A stretch of 64,000 bases of DNA from Nitrospira sp. (GCA_024998595.1 JACOEK010000003.1:124001-188000); one strand, 5' to 3'; positions 29,514-38,542 are shown, counted from the stretch's first letter. The notes: generated by a model not told the origin, from the sequence alone. Numbers and translations: made by a program.

Positions 29514-30131
29514 TCAAAACAACGTAATATTGTCTTGTTGCACCGTCGGTTCGACTTCGATCCGATGCTGGTACTCCGTTTCCCGCTCGTAAATCGTGCG
29601 GTTCTTCACGCGCTCGATCTTCTTCATTAGGACACGGCCTGAATCTGTAAAGTAGTACACCTTCCTCGGAAAGACATCGCCCAGGTCGCTCTTGGCGAGG
29701 GCGTACCCCTCTGTCTTCAGATACTGGAGAACCCATTCCGTATTGCGAGCCCCGACGTCGATGTTACCGTCATAGATCTTTCCAGCCCCGAATAATTTCA
29801 CTTCCAACCGGTGCCGTAGTCCGCCGCGTTTCAAAATTTCGTTGATCAACTGTTCCATCGCGAACGACCCATACCGAGTGGATTCCCCTCCCCATGCGTC
29901 GCCGGACTGATGCTCTTTCGGAGCGGGAAGCATGAAATGATTCATGCCGCCGACTCCCACGATCGGATCTCGGATGCAGGCCGAGATGCAGGACCCGAGG
30001 ACCGTATAGACGACCATTGGTTCCCGGCTCACGAAAAACTCTCCCGGCAGAATGCATGCCACCTCATACGGGAAACGGCCGTCGCGCATGCGTCGGATAT
30101 GCGAGAAGGCCTCGGTGTCGATCACGGCCAT
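29514..30131 (-). CDS. cheD: Chemoreceptor glutamine deamidase CheD
   Basis: CheD deamidates receptor glutamines and may also stimulate the CheC-type phosphatases in other bacteria. The 205-residue protein shows the catalytic Cys in TVLGSCISACIRDP, the His in GGMNHFMLP and the KLFGAGKIYD strand of the family. The start at 30131 (MAVIDTEAFS) lies 5 bases after the cheR stop; an in-frame upstream extension exists but overlaps cheR. The C-terminus extends about 60 residues beyond the deamidase core and ends QDNITLF, close to the DANVTLF end of the receptor-like protein encoded at 37155-38270. No CheC gene is visible in the window. Confidence 0.93.
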   Translation of the reverse strand: MAVIDTEAFSHIRRMRDGRFPYEVACILPGEFFVSREPMVVYTVLGSCISACIRDPIVGVGGMNHFMLPAPKEHQSGDAWGGESTRYGSFAMEQLINEILKRGGLRHRLEVKLFGAGKIYDGNIDVGARNTEWVLQYLKTEGYALAKSDLGDVFPRKVYYFTDSGRVLMKKIERVKNRTIYERETEYQHRIEVEPTVQQDNITLF

Positions 30132-30136
30132 GTCTG

Positions 30137-30955
30137 TCAGGATTCCTTCCAATAGATCGTTGGAGCGAGGGTCTTGAAGGGGTGAGACACCCACTGCAAA
30201 CTTTCCGAGTGTCCGATGAAGAGATATCCACCCGGTTTGAGATGGTGATAGAACTTATTGACGAGACGTTCTTGAGTCGGGCGATCGAAATAAATCATGA
30301 CATTCCGGCAGAAAATCACATCTAACGGAGCCTTGATGGGAAATCGATCGTCCATCAAGTTGAGGCGACGGAATTTGATGATGGCAGAGAGGTGCGGCTT
30401 CACCTTCACGAGCCCGGCACTGTCTCCCCGTCCTTGGAGAAAATGATGTTTGACGATTTCGGCCGGCACCTCGCGCACACGGTCTTCTGCATACAACCCC
30501 TTGGCGGCGTGGGCTAAAACACGAGTCGAGATATCGGAGGCGAGAATTTGAAAGTTCCATTGTGCCGGGTGTTGCACACCTTCGTGCAGCGTCATGGCGA
30601 TGGTGTACGGTTCCTCGCCGGTTGAACAGGCTGAGGACCAGATGCGGATGCGCTTTTCCTTCTCAAGTGAGGGAAGAATGCGTTCGCGCAAAAAGTCGAA
30701 GTGCTTCGGTTCGCGAAAGAAATCGGTCTTGTTCGTCGAGAGCAGATCGAGCATTCGCGTAAATTCTTCGCCACTGTTGTCCTCTGTCACATAGTCGTAG
30801 TACGACGCGAAATCGTCCAGCTGGAGATCCCGCAATCGCTTTGTCAGGCGGGACACCACGAGGGATTGTTTGCTGTCTCCCAGTGAGATGCCGCTTTCGT
30901 CATAGAGTAAGGTGCGAATCTGATCGTATTCCTTCTTCGAAATGGGATAGTCCAT
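30137..30955 (-). CDS. cheR: Chemotaxis protein methyltransferase CheR (set 1)
   Basis: CheR methylates receptor glutamates using SAM. The 272-residue protein has the N-terminal helical CheR_N domain (MDYPISKKEYDQIRTLLYDE), then the catalytic domain with RIWSSACSTGEEPYTIAMTL (SAM-binding), DISTRVLAHAAKGLYAEDRV, VIFCRNVMIYFDRPTQERLV and GYLFIGHSESL. The ATG at 30955 starts 4 bases after the DUF420-like gene stop and has GGAG upstream; an upstream extension is disfavoured because it overlaps that gene. The short spacing to cheD (5 bases) suggests coordinated translation. Confidence 0.95.
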   Translation of the reverse strand: MDYPISKKEYDQIRTLLYDESGISLGDSKQSLVVSRLTKRLRDLQLDDFASYYDYVTEDNSGEEFTRMLDLLSTNKTDFFREPKHFDFLRERILPSLEKEKRIRIWSSACSTGEEPYTIAMTLHEGVQHPAQWNFQILASDISTRVLAHAAKGLYAEDRVREVPAEIVKHHFLQGRGDSAGLVKVKPHLSAIIKFRRLNLMDDRFPIKAPLDVIFCRNVMIYFDRPTQERLVNKFYHHLKPGGYLFIGHSESLQWVSHPFKTLAPTIYWKES

Positions 30956-30959
30956 CGTC

Positions 30960-31421
30960 TCAGCTCCGATACCAGACAAACAGCATGAGATACACAAGGT
31001 AGGCCGTAATCATTGTGCCGCTAAACGTCCAGATGAGGGCGTTACCCATTCGACGGTGCGTAGTCATGCCGGCGACCATGGCGCCTACACTTCCGAACCG
31101 CAATCGATGCAGTCCCATGTAGAGGTTGTAGGCTCCCAGGCCGATGGTGGTGACCGCCAGTAGCATGTGCGTGACGAAGACCGGAACATAGACCGACCAA
31201 TAGGCACTCTCCGGTCCCTGGAACGACTCTCGTCCGAAAAGAACTTGTTTGAGGACATAGGCTACGAGCCAGATTCCGACGATCGTGCATCCCACAATCA
31301 TGCGATGGGAATGATGCGTGACATCGTGGGATTTGGCGGCTTTGACTCCTGCTAACACGACAAGATAGGCGACGGTCAGGCTGAACAGGACGAGGTACCA
31401 GAGGAGGGTTTTGACGTCCAT
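30960..31421 (-). CDS. DUF420-like membrane protein
   Basis: This 153-residue protein has four predicted membrane helices and histidines near membrane boundaries (VTHHSHRMIVG, FVTHMLLA, TTHRRMGNALIW), a pattern like the DUF420 (YozB-type) family. Some DUF420 relatives are linked with heme or cytochrome oxidase biogenesis, but no such partner is present. It is the first gene of the operon with cheR, cheD, cheB and the partner-switching genes, ends 4 bases before cheR, and has a sigma-28-like promoter about 75 bases upstream. A membrane redox or heme link with the adaptation system is only a guess. Confidence 0.68.
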   Translation of the reverse strand: MDVKTLLWYLVLFSLTVAYLVVLAGVKAAKSHDVTHHSHRMIVGCTIVGIWLVAYVLKQVLFGRESFQGPESAYWSVYVPVFVTHMLLAVTTIGLGAYNLYMGLHRLRFGSVGAMVAGMTTHRRMGNALIWTFSGTMITAYLVYLMLFVWYRS

Positions 31422-31495
31422 GATTCGTTCCCGGGCTAAAGGTGGAATCGACCGGAATCTGTGTCGTTCCGATGTGAGTACACCCGCACGTTCTC

Positions 31496-31523
31496 TTATC
31501 GGTCGTTAAATCGTGTTTCTTGA
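31496..31523 (-). promoter_or_regulatory. Sigma-28-like promoter of the DUF420-cheR-cheD-cheB-STAS operon
   Basis: On the minus strand the -35-like box TCAAGAAA (31516-31523) and -10-like box ACCGATAA (31496-31503) are separated by 12 bases. The -10 is a near-perfect sigma-28/FliA match (GCCGATAA) while the -35 is weak apart from AAG. The start codon of the first gene lies about 75 bases downstream. The architecture matches the elements at 38587-38614, 49457-49484 and 54818-54845. Confidence 0.6.
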
Positions 31524-31578
31524 GGGGAATCGAATCGATGGGATGAGGAGAGGAACTTCGGTGTAGGAGAAGCGGTGG

Positions 31579-31617
31579 GGCCGCAGGAGCGGGCATCATC
31601 TGCCCACCCCTGCGGCC
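31579..31617 (-). terminator. Strong interrupted hairpin downstream of the globin-MCP gene
   Basis: GGCCGCAGG pairs with CCTGCGGCC (9 bp); GGGCA pairs with TGCCC (5 bp); the loop is TCATC, with a 3-base internal bulge on each side. It begins 7 bases after the stop of the globin-coupled receptor gene, on its transcript. No clear U-tract follows. It probably terminates or stabilises the set 1 operon transcript, before the next promoter at 31496-31523. Confidence 0.55.
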
Positions 31618-31623
31618 AGGGCT

Positions 31624-33933
31624 CTAGAATTCTTCGAAGTCGTCATCCTTTTTGCGACGATCGTGACCGTTGCCGGCTGAAACCCCTACGGGTTGCTTTG
31701 CCTCTCCCGGTTTTCCCGACACACCTGGTTTCTTCAGACCCGGTTTGGGAGCTGCGGTGACCGCCTTGACCTGAGACTTAGCACCAGCCGGTACTCGCGT
31801 CGGCGCCTGGTTCTCGACTGAACCGACGATAAACGCCTCCATCTGGCTCGTCAGTTCCCTGGCCTGATCCTTCATCGACTGGCTGGCCGATGTCGTTTCT
31901 TCCACCAAGGCGGCATTCTGCTGGGTCGTTTCGTCCATCTGCATGATGGCCTTGTTGACCTGATCGATGCCCTGGGCTTGCTCCTGAGACGCGGCCGTGA
32001 TTTCAGCGATGATGTCGGTCACGCGTTTCACCGAGCTGACGATTTCTTCCAGCGTCTTCCCGGATTGATTGACCAACTCGCTGCCGTCGCTGACGCGCTG
32101 GATCGATTCGTTGATCAATCCCTTGATCTCTTTTGCGGCAGTCGCGGACCGTTGCGCCAGGTTGCGCACTTCCGCGGCGACGACGGCGAACCCTCGACCG
32201 TGTTCCCCTGCTCTGGCCGCTTCTACCGCCGCATTCAAAGCCAGGAGATTGGTCTGGAAAGCGATCTCATCGATGACCGTGATGATATCTGCGATCTTCT
32301 TGCTGCTCTTGTTGATCTCGCCCATGGCTTCCACCGCACGGACGGTCACAGATCCACCCTTGTCGGCGATATCGCGCGCGGCAATGGCCAGCTGGTTGGC
32401 CTGCTTGGCATTGTCGGCGTTCTGCTTTACGGTTGAAGTCATCTCCTCCATGGAAGCGGAGGTTTCTTCCAGCGCACTCGCTTGTTCAGAGGTGCGCTGC
32501 GACAGATCCTCATTGCCCCGAGTAATCTGCTCTGCGCCGGCCGCGACGGCCTGAACTGCCTCCCGAACGGTCGTAATAGTCTGGTTCAGGTTTTGAACCA
32601 CCGCGTTGATGCTGTTCTTCACATTATTCAGATCACCGCGGTAGGTCTCAGTCATTTCGAGCGTCAGATCGTTGCTCGCAAGTCGCCCTAAAACTGTTTG
32701 GGCCTCCTTCACCAACATCTCCATATCGGTCTGTGATTGCTTCTGCCCAGTGATGTCGGTCGCCAACTTGACGACCCTCTGAGGTTTACCGACAGCATTC
32801 ATGATGGGGTTGTAGGAAGCCTGGATCCAGATTTCCTTGCCGCCCTTCCCGATGCGTTTGTACACGCCGGTGTCGAATTCCCCGCGATTCAACTTTGCCC
32901 AGAACGCCGAATACTCAGCGCTGTTGGCCCAGACAGGATCGCAGAACATACGGTGATGTTTGCCTTTGATTTCGTCGAGGGTATAGCCAAGGCAGGCGAG
33001 GAAATTGTCATTCGCGGTGACGATCGTGCCATCAAGGTTAAACTCGATGACGGCCTGGGACTTGCTCATTGCCGATGACTGTTGTTCCATTTTCCGCTTT
33101 TCGGTGACGTCGGCCCATTCCAAGGCATTGCCTAGATACTCGCCGGTTTGGCTCATCACGGCGGTGACCAACAGACTGAGGGTCAACGGGCCGATTTGAA
33201 TATCCGCTTTATGCGGCATGTTGGCCGGGTTCGAAAGGATCCGGCGTTGTTTGCTCGGATCCACATGGAAGTCGTCGATGCAGACGCCTACCACGGCGGC
33301 CGCGTTGAACTGAGGCAACACCTTCTTGATTTCGGATTCCAGCGCAACCAGGGTCTTCTGGGCTGTCGAGTTGGCATAGGTGATGACCAGATTTCGGTCG
33401 CAGAGCAGAATGTTGTTCTGCGATTGATCGAGTGCCCCGAGATAAAACTCGGTCATGTCCGCGTGGGCTGCGGCGCCCTTCTTTCCCTTCGGCTTACTCA
33501 TCGTCTTCTCTCCTTGTGTGTTGTGTACACGTTCTGCTCCAGCGAGCATGATGGTCTTGATCGCGCCGTAGGCTTCTGTCCATGCTTGTTTGACTTGAGG
33601 CGTCCATGCCGATCCGGCGAATTCGCCGAGCACGGCCAGGAGATTTTCCCCCACCGCATCGTAATGTGCCGGCTTCGCGCCGTATCCCACATGTCGAGCG
33701 CCCATATCCTGCAAGACAGGCGTGAGCTTTTCGGGACGGCGGAGATTTTGGATCACCAGCACCAGGGAGGCCAGGAGCTTCTTCTTCTGGTCCTTGATGG
33801 AAGTCTTCTTGAAGAGCGGCTTGACCGCCGGATATTTTTTGAACAGCCGTTCGTAGAACCGGGTCACCAAGGCTTCGCCTTGAGGTGCGACTAATTTAAA
33901 GCTGGACTCCAACAATTCGACCTGTAATGCCAT
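31624..33933 (-). CDS. Globin-PAS-PAS methyl-accepting chemotaxis protein (soluble, set 1)
   Basis: This 769-residue chemoreceptor lacks membrane helices, so it is probably cytoplasmic. Residues 1-140 are a flavohemoglobin-type globin: Tyr27 in FYERLF (distal B10), Gln49 in KDQKKK (E7) and His81 in ARHVGYG (proximal heme ligand) match the Vitreoscilla/Hmp pattern. Two PAS domains follow (about 155-290 and 290-405; the second with [20 protein letters not shown]), then an MCP signalling domain (hairpin tip near [20 protein letters not shown]) and a disordered tail ending DFEEF. That tail fits the aromatic-x2-aromatic CheR-tethering pentapeptide rule. It is likely an oxygen or nitric-oxide sensor for aerotaxis. 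Last gene of the operon beginning at the 38312-38542 STAS gene. Confidence 0.9.
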   Translation of the reverse strand: MALQVELLESSFKLVAPQGEALVTRFYERLFKKYPAVKPLFKKTSIKDQKKKLLASLVLVIQNLRRPEKLTPVLQDMGARHVGYGAKPAHYDAVGENLLAVLGEFAGSAWTPQVKQAWTEAYGAIKTIMLAGAERVHNTQGEKTMSKPKGKKGAAAHADMTEFYLGALDQSQNNILLCDRNLVITYANSTAQKTLVALESEIKKVLPQFNAAAVVGVCIDDFHVDPSKQRRILSNPANMPHKADIQIGPLTLSLLVTAVMSQTGEYLGNALEWADVTEKRKMEQQSSAMSKSQAVIEFNLDGTIVTANDNFLACLGYTLDEIKGKHHRMFCDPVWANSAEYSAFWAKLNRGEFDTGVYKRIGKGGKEIWIQASYNPIMNAVGKPQRVVKLATDITGQKQSQTDMEMLVKEAQTVLGRLASNDLTLEMTETYRGDLNNVKNSINAVVQNLNQTITTVREAVQAVAAGAEQITRGNEDLSQRTSEQASALEETSASMEEMTSTVKQNADNAKQANQLAIAARDIADKGGSVTVRAVEAMGEINKSSKKIADIITVIDEIAFQTNLLALNAAVEAARAGEHGRGFAVVAAEVRNLAQRSATAAKEIKGLINESIQRVSDGSELVNQSGKTLEEIVSSVKRVTDIIAEITAASQEQAQGIDQVNKAIMQMDETTQQNAALVEETTSASQSMKDQARELTSQMEAFIVGSVENQAPTRVPAGAKSQVKAVTAAPKPGLKKPGVSGKPGEAKQPVGVSAGNGHDRRKKDDDFEEF

Positions 33934-33959
33934 GTCCTTGTCTCCCTGGGTTCGAGTGG

Positions 33960-34469
33960 TTAGGCCGCGATTTTTTCGGTTTCCTGCAGATCACCGTCGG
34001 TCAGGAGGCGATCCATATCCAACAGTGCCACGAGCTTGTCACCGGCCTTGCCGATTCCATTCAGAAAACTGACATCGACCTGGGCGCCGAACTGCGGGGC
34101 CGGCTGGATGTCTTTCTTATCGATGTCGAGGACGTCCGAAACCGCATCAACCACGAGGCCCATGATCTTTTCCTTCACCACTACGACGACGATGACCGTA
34201 AACATCGTGTATTCAATCGTTGGCATCCCGAACTTGGTCCGCAACTCGACGATCGGAACAATCGTGCCGCGCAGGTTCAACACGCCCTTGATATGGGACG
34301 GCGTATTCGGGATGCGTGTGACCGCGGTATATCCTTTGATTTCCTGAACCCGAAGGATATCGACCCCGTAGAGTTCTTCTCCCAACTGGAAGGTCAGGAA
34401 TTGACTCCCGTCCGTCGTGGTCCCGATCTGCTGATTTGACTCTTTGCTTGTCGACTCCTGTGATGCCAT
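33960..34469 (-). CDS. cheW: CheW coupling protein (set 1)
   Basis: CheW links receptors to CheA. The 169-residue protein is a single CheW domain: [41 protein letters not shown] and [14 protein letters not shown] match the SH3-like subdomains. A hydrophilic N-terminal tail of about 20 residues precedes the core. It lies between cheA and the globin-coupled receptor. A second cheW is at 40742-41260. Confidence 0.94.
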   Translation of the reverse strand: MASQESTSKESNQQIGTTTDGSQFLTFQLGEELYGVDILRVQEIKGYTAVTRIPNTPSHIKGVLNLRGTIVPIVELRTKFGMPTIEYTMFTVIVVVVVKEKIMGLVVDAVSDVLDIDKKDIQPAPQFGAQVDVSFLNGIGKAGDKLVALLDMDRLLTDGDLQETEKIAA

Positions 34470-34528
34470 CGTGTCCTCCTCGCCCTGTTCGTAAAATCTA
34501 TGCGCCGATGTTGTTCATGACGTGGTTG

Positions 34529-36652
34529 TTATGCCGCCTTCGCCTTCCCTTGCCGAGCGATAGTGAGTAATCCGCGCACATCGAGAATGAATCCGACGGT
34601 GCCGTCTCCGAGAATGGTCGCCCCAGCCACACCTTCGATCTTCCTGAAATTCTGTTCCATACTTTTAATGACGACCTGCTGTTGCCCGAGAATTTCATCG
34701 ACCATAACGGCGACGCGTTCACCTTCGGTTTCGAGGATCAACAAAATGGCTTTCGTGGGATCGGAAAGCTCCGGTTCCAATCGAAACACGTCATACAAGC
34801 GCATAAGCGGGAGGTAGGTGCCGCGAACATTGACCAACTCCCCTTTACCGACGAGAGTCTTGATCATCTCGCGCCGGGGCTGAATGGATTCCAGAATCGA
34901 CAGGAGCGGAACGATATAGGTGTCCTTCCCGACCCGGACCGTCATGCCCTCGATGATGGCCAATGTGAGCGGAAGCTTGAGGGTAAAGGTGGTGCCTTTG
35001 CCTGCACTGGTTTTAATGCTGACGGTGCCGCCGAGGCCTTCGATGTTGCGCTTGACGACATCCATGCCGACGCCGCGACCCGAGACATCCGTGACCTTCT
35101 CGGCCGTGGAGAAGCCAGGTTTGAAGATGAGCATCCAGATCTGCTCGTCGGACAGTTTGTCGGTTTCTGCGATGAGGCCCTGCTTGATGCCCTTGGCGAG
35201 GATCTTGTCTCGATTCAATCCGCGTCCGTCGTCTTCTACCGTGATGCAGATGTTGCCACCCTCATGAAATGCATTGAGACGAATAGTGCCTTGTTCTGGT
35301 TTTCCCGCCGCCACGCGCTCGTCGGGTGGTTCCAGTCCATGGTCGGCCGAGTTGCGCACGAGGTGTGTCAGAGGGTCACCGATCGATTCGATCACGGTCT
35401 TGTCGAGTTCAGTTTCTTCTCCGGAAAGTATCAAATGAATCTTTTTCCCAGCCTTTCCGGATAAATCGCGCACCAGGCGAGGAAAGCGACTGAAGGCATT
35501 CCCGATGGGCACCATGCGAATGCCCATGACACGCTCTTGAATTTCCCGTGTATTGCGCTCGAGTTGCGCGACGCGTTCCAGCAACACCGGCAGCTGGCTC
35601 ATTTCGAACCGTGACCCGAGATCGCTTAGCATCGACTGCGTGATCACCAGTTCGCCGACCAGATTGATCAGGCGATCGATTTTCACCGTGTCTACGCGAA
35701 TCGACGGAGTCTCAGCTTTCTTTGATGGCGCGCTGCTTTCGGTCTGCTTTTTCAGGGCTTCAGAAATTTGTTCAGGCGTGGCGATTTTTTGCTCGACCAG
35801 AATTTCGCCGACCCGCTTCTGTTGAGATAAGGCTTGGTTGAGTTGTGATTGGGAGACGACGCCGGTTTCGACAAGGATCTCGCCCAACGGCTTCGTTCCA
35901 TCCGATGTAGAATGGGATTCCTCGACCGGAGGAGGCGTGTCGACGATGGTCAGGGTGCTGTCCTCACGCACAAAGTCGAAAACGGCCTCGATGACTTTCA
36001 GGTCCTTGACCGTGTCCACCTCGATGGTCCAACCCAAATAACACTGCTCAGGGTCCAAATCCGTCAACGCGGGCAACCGGCTGGTATCTAGAATCACACT
36101 GGTCACGGAACCCAGATCGCCCAGCTCCTTGATGAATTGAACAGGGTCCAACCCACGCTGAAACAGGTATCGAGGGGGAACCCAGGTAATGGTGAAGTGA
36201 TGGGCTCCCTGTAACTGGGCGTGACGAGGTGTGGCTGCCGGAGTACTCGGGGTTGCCGCAGGTGTCCCACCCTGGCAGGCTTCGAGTTGGGCACCCAATC
36301 TCGCGATCTGGGCCTCGTCCGGGGATTCGCCGGTCTTCGCGCAGTCGATCAATGTCTTCAGGCAATCCAGCGACTGGAGCAGCAGGTCCGTGATCTCTAC
36401 AGTTACGACCATCTGACTGCTGCGCAACTGATCCAACACCGATTCCATTTTATGGGTGAACTGCGAGACGGCGGTGAAGCCGAACATGCCGCTGTTCCCC
36501 TTGATGGAATGGGCTCCTCGGAAAATGCGATTCAAGAGGTCGATGTCCCCCGGCCGCTGTTCAAGCTGGAGCAACCCTTCTTCAATCGTCGTCAGATGTT
36601 CTTGAGATTCTTCGAAGAAGGCATTCTTGAAATGCGAAAGGTCAGTGCTCAT
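34529..36652 (-). CDS. cheA: Chemotaxis histidine kinase CheA with P2-like domain and paired MshEN-like motifs (set 1)
   Basis: This 707-residue kinase phosphorylates CheY and CheB. Domains: Hpt P1 with AHSIKGNSG (His48); a P2-like region at about 150-238 (HHFTITWVPPRYLF to the end of FDFVRED); two 24-residue motifs at 255-278 (LGEILVETGVVSQSQ) and 280-303 (VGEILVEQKIATPEQ); then P3 dimerisation, the HATPase with HLVRNSADHG (N box), VEDDGRG (G1) and VSGRGVGMDV (G2), and a CheW-like P5 domain. The paired 24-residue motifs resemble MshEN-type c-di-GMP-binding repeats, here separated by one residue; binding is a hypothesis. It lies between cheY and cheW; the 707 length is typical for CheA with an insert. 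Confidence 0.95.
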   Translation of the reverse strand: MSTDLSHFKNAFFEESQEHLTTIEEGLLQLEQRPGDIDLLNRIFRGAHSIKGNSGMFGFTAVSQFTHKMESVLDQLRSSQMVVTVEITDLLLQSLDCLKTLIDCAKTGESPDEAQIARLGAQLEACQGGTPAATPSTPAATPRHAQLQGAHHFTITWVPPRYLFQRGLDPVQFIKELGDLGSVTSVILDTSRLPALTDLDPEQCYLGWTIEVDTVKDLKVIEAVFDFVREDSTLTIVDTPPPVEESHSTSDGTKPLGEILVETGVVSQSQLNQALSQQKRVGEILVEQKIATPEQISEALKKQTESSAPSKKAETPSIRVDTVKIDRLINLVGELVITQSMLSDLGSRFEMSQLPVLLERVAQLERNTREIQERVMGIRMVPIGNAFSRFPRLVRDLSGKAGKKIHLILSGEETELDKTVIESIGDPLTHLVRNSADHGLEPPDERVAAGKPEQGTIRLNAFHEGGNICITVEDDGRGLNRDKILAKGIKQGLIAETDKLSDEQIWMLIFKPGFSTAEKVTDVSGRGVGMDVVKRNIEGLGGTVSIKTSAGKGTTFTLKLPLTLAIIEGMTVRVGKDTYIVPLLSILESIQPRREMIKTLVGKGELVNVRGTYLPLMRLYDVFRLEPELSDPTKAILLILETEGERVAVMVDEILGQQQVVIKSMEQNFRKIEGVAGATILGDGTVGFILDVRGLLTIARQGKAKAA

Positions 36653-36745
36653 GGTCTCTCGGCGTCCTTCGTCGCACGTCAGAGGTACATTGGTGTCTTG
36701 CTAGAGACCTGCAAGAGACGAATGACCCGTGAGAATTACAATGGC

Positions 36746-37117
36746 TCAGCCAGGAAGCACTTTCTTGATCACGGCCATCATCTGTTCCGGATTGAAGGGC
36801 TTGACGATCCACCCGGTTGCTCCGGCCGCCTGCCCGGCTTTCTTTTTGTCGTCGGACGCTTCCGTGGTCAGCATCAAAATTGGAGTGAACTTAAGCGCCG
36901 GCATCTTCCGGATTTCCTTAATCAGCGTGATACCGTCCATCTCCGGCATATTCAGATCGGTGACCACGAGGTCAGGCTTGGCTCCTCCGTTCACCTTGCC
37001 GACCGCCTCTTTTCCATTGCCGGCTTCGACCACTTGATAGCCTGCGTTGGTCAGGGTAAACGCCACCATCTGCCGCATGGTGGGAGAATCGTCGACAACT
37101 AAGACTGTTTTCGCCAT
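36746..37117 (-). CDS. cheY: CheY-type response regulator (set 1)
   Basis: This 123-residue single receiver domain has VLVVDDSPTMRQM (acidic pocket), the phosphoacceptor Asp in LVVTDLNMPEMDGI, MLTTEASDD and the Lys in WIVKPFNPEQ. It would be phosphorylated by the CheA encoded just downstream and act on the motor or as a phosphate sink. It sits between the receptor-like gene and cheA. Confidence 0.95.
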   Translation of the reverse strand: MAKTVLVVDDSPTMRQMVAFTLTNAGYQVVEAGNGKEAVGKVNGGAKPDLVVTDLNMPEMDGITLIKEIRKMPALKFTPILMLTTEASDDKKKAGQAAGATGWIVKPFNPEQMMAVIKKVLPG

Positions 37118-37154
37118 GGCGCGCTCCTTAATTCTTTCCAGAAACCGGTGTTAC

Positions 37155-38270
37155 TCAGAACAACGTGACATTCGCATCCTCAGACGTGGCACTTCCCTGG
37201 GCTTCTTGTGAACCATGTCCATTTGTCGACTGATTGAATATGGCGCGCTCTTCTTGCATCGTGTAGCTGCGGTCCAGGTTCGTCAGAATGTTCATCTTGG
37301 CCTCGATCTGGTCATGAGGTTGCTTCTGGATCAAGGCGTCCATGATGCCGCGTACTTCGGTTAACGGCTCGATCACATGTTCGAGTTTTTGCCGCGTAAT
37401 GTCCTGGAATTGAAGCGACATAATGATTTGGCCGACGTCTTTGGCGAGTTCATCTGAGTGCGATTTTGAATTCATGACGGCTGAATGCAACGTTTGATTG
37501 CGGTCGGCCAGACCACGGGTCATCTGGTCGAGTCGATGCTTGATGGAGAGAGTTTTACTCAAATCGACGGAGGCCAAACTTTCAACGGTTTGCATTGCCT
37601 GAGACGTGCTTTTCTGCACGTCTTTGACCATCGTATTGATGCTGCTGGCGGCCTGGCCGGAGCGATTAGCCAATTTGGTGACTTCGTCGGCCACGACGGC
37701 AAAGCCGCGGCCGTGTTCCCCCGCCCTGGCCGCTTCAATAGCCGCGTTGAGAGCGAGCAAACGGGTTTGATCGGCAATAAACTCGATTTCGCCGATCATG
37801 CCGGTAATGGCTTTAGTACTGCGTTCGACCTCATCCATAATGGTCGCGATCTGGAGCGCCATTTCCGATGACTTCATGACGTCACTGACGAAGCCTTCGA
37901 GCATGGTGTCGGTGGTTTTTAGAACGGTATCGAGATTCATCTCGCCGTCGCCAAAGAGATGCATGGATTCGTTGGCCTGTAACGTCGCTCGCGACGCGAT
38001 CGTGCTGAACCGTCGGCCGAGGTCGGTTGCAGCCTGTTCGGTCTGGTTAATCACACTCTTCATTTGAGCGTTGAGCACCGCGACCAGCGGAATAATGGAA
38101 TGCCCCAGCTGCTCCCAGAGTGCTTCGCGATCTGCGTGCTGCCGGAGAATAACTGCTTGTGCGGCGTCAAGCGCTCGTGTGGCGGAAGCGGTCCGGCGTT
38201 GATTCCAGACCCAGGAGAGGAAAGCACCGAACACGAAGGCACCGATTGCGAGGAACCAGTATGAAGTCAT
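37155..38270 (-). CDS. Membrane-anchored MCP-like protein with CheZ-like FQDxxxQ motif
   Basis: This 371-residue protein has one N-terminal membrane helix ([18 protein letters not shown]), no sensor or HAMP domain, and an MCP signalling core ([20 protein letters not shown], then [20 protein letters not shown]). After the core it has [14 protein letters not shown] with Asp290 and Gln294 in the spacing of the CheZ active-site motif (Asp143/Gln147 in the E. coli enzyme, D-x3-Q). The C-terminus is DANVTLF, nearly the same as CheD's DNITLF. A receptor/phosphatase hybrid is plausible; alternatively the motif may be a structural helical feature of this receptor subgroup. It lies between STAS3 and cheY. 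Confidence 0.82.
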   Translation of the reverse strand: MTSYWFLAIGAFVFGAFLSWVWNQRRTASATRALDAAQAVILRQHADREALWEQLGHSIIPLVAVLNAQMKSVINQTEQAATDLGRRFSTIASRATLQANESMHLFGDGEMNLDTVLKTTDTMLEGFVSDVMKSSEMALQIATIMDEVERSTKAITGMIGEIEFIADQTRLLALNAAIEAARAGEHGRGFAVVADEVTKLANRSGQAASSINTMVKDVQKSTSQAMQTVESLASVDLSKTLSIKHRLDQMTRGLADRNQTLHSAVMNSKSHSDELAKDVGQIIMSLQFQDITRQKLEHVIEPLTEVRGIMDALIQKQPHDQIEAKMNILTNLDRSYTMQEERAIFNQSTNGHGSQEAQGSATSEDANVTLF

Positions 38271-38311
38271 TGGTGGCTCTTCTTGTACAGCATCGCGAGG
38301 TGAAGCATGTG

Positions 38312-38542
38312 TTACGCGCCCAGATCGGTCATTCGCGCTCGTATGGGATCAGTCATTCCCGTCAGCGTACAATGCTCAGACCGGCGAACGACAATGAGCA
38401 ACTGAATGGCGGCGGCATCCAGCTTGTCGATTTCGGAGAGATCCAATTCGACTTGCGGATGGGTCGTACGCGCCTGTTTGACATCCTCGCATAAGGCGCC
38501 CACCTCAAAGATCGTCAGATCACCAACCGGCTTGAGCGTCAT
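38312..38542 (-). CDS. STAS-domain protein lacking the phosphoacceptor serine (STAS3)
   Basis: This 76-residue STAS domain has [20 protein letters not shown]. The position held by Ser in SpoIIAA-like proteins (D-S-S) is D-A here, so it cannot be regulated by the usual serine phosphorylation and may be a scaffold or MlaB-like partner. It is the first gene of the set 1 receptor operon, about 45 bases downstream of the -10 box of a sigma-28-like promoter. The downstream gene is the MCP-like receptor. Confidence 0.78.
   Translation of the reverse strand: MTLKPVGDLTIFEVGALCEDVKQARTTHPQVELDLSEIDKLDAAAIQLLIVVRRSEHCTLTGMTDPIRARMTDLGA

Noticed and set aside
33148-34439. Two long rightward frames opposite the globin-MCP and cheW genes
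   Set aside because: Antisense shadows of well-supported genes, with biased composition mirroring the opposite strand.
34682-35464. Rightward frame of 260 codons opposite cheA (set 1)
   Set aside because: Shadow of the CheA kinase and coupling domains; no independent evidence.
36221-37102. Rightward open frame of 293 codons opposite cheA (set 1) and cheY
   Set aside because: The minus-strand CheA/CheY are unmistakable and the rightward product has no recognisable domain.
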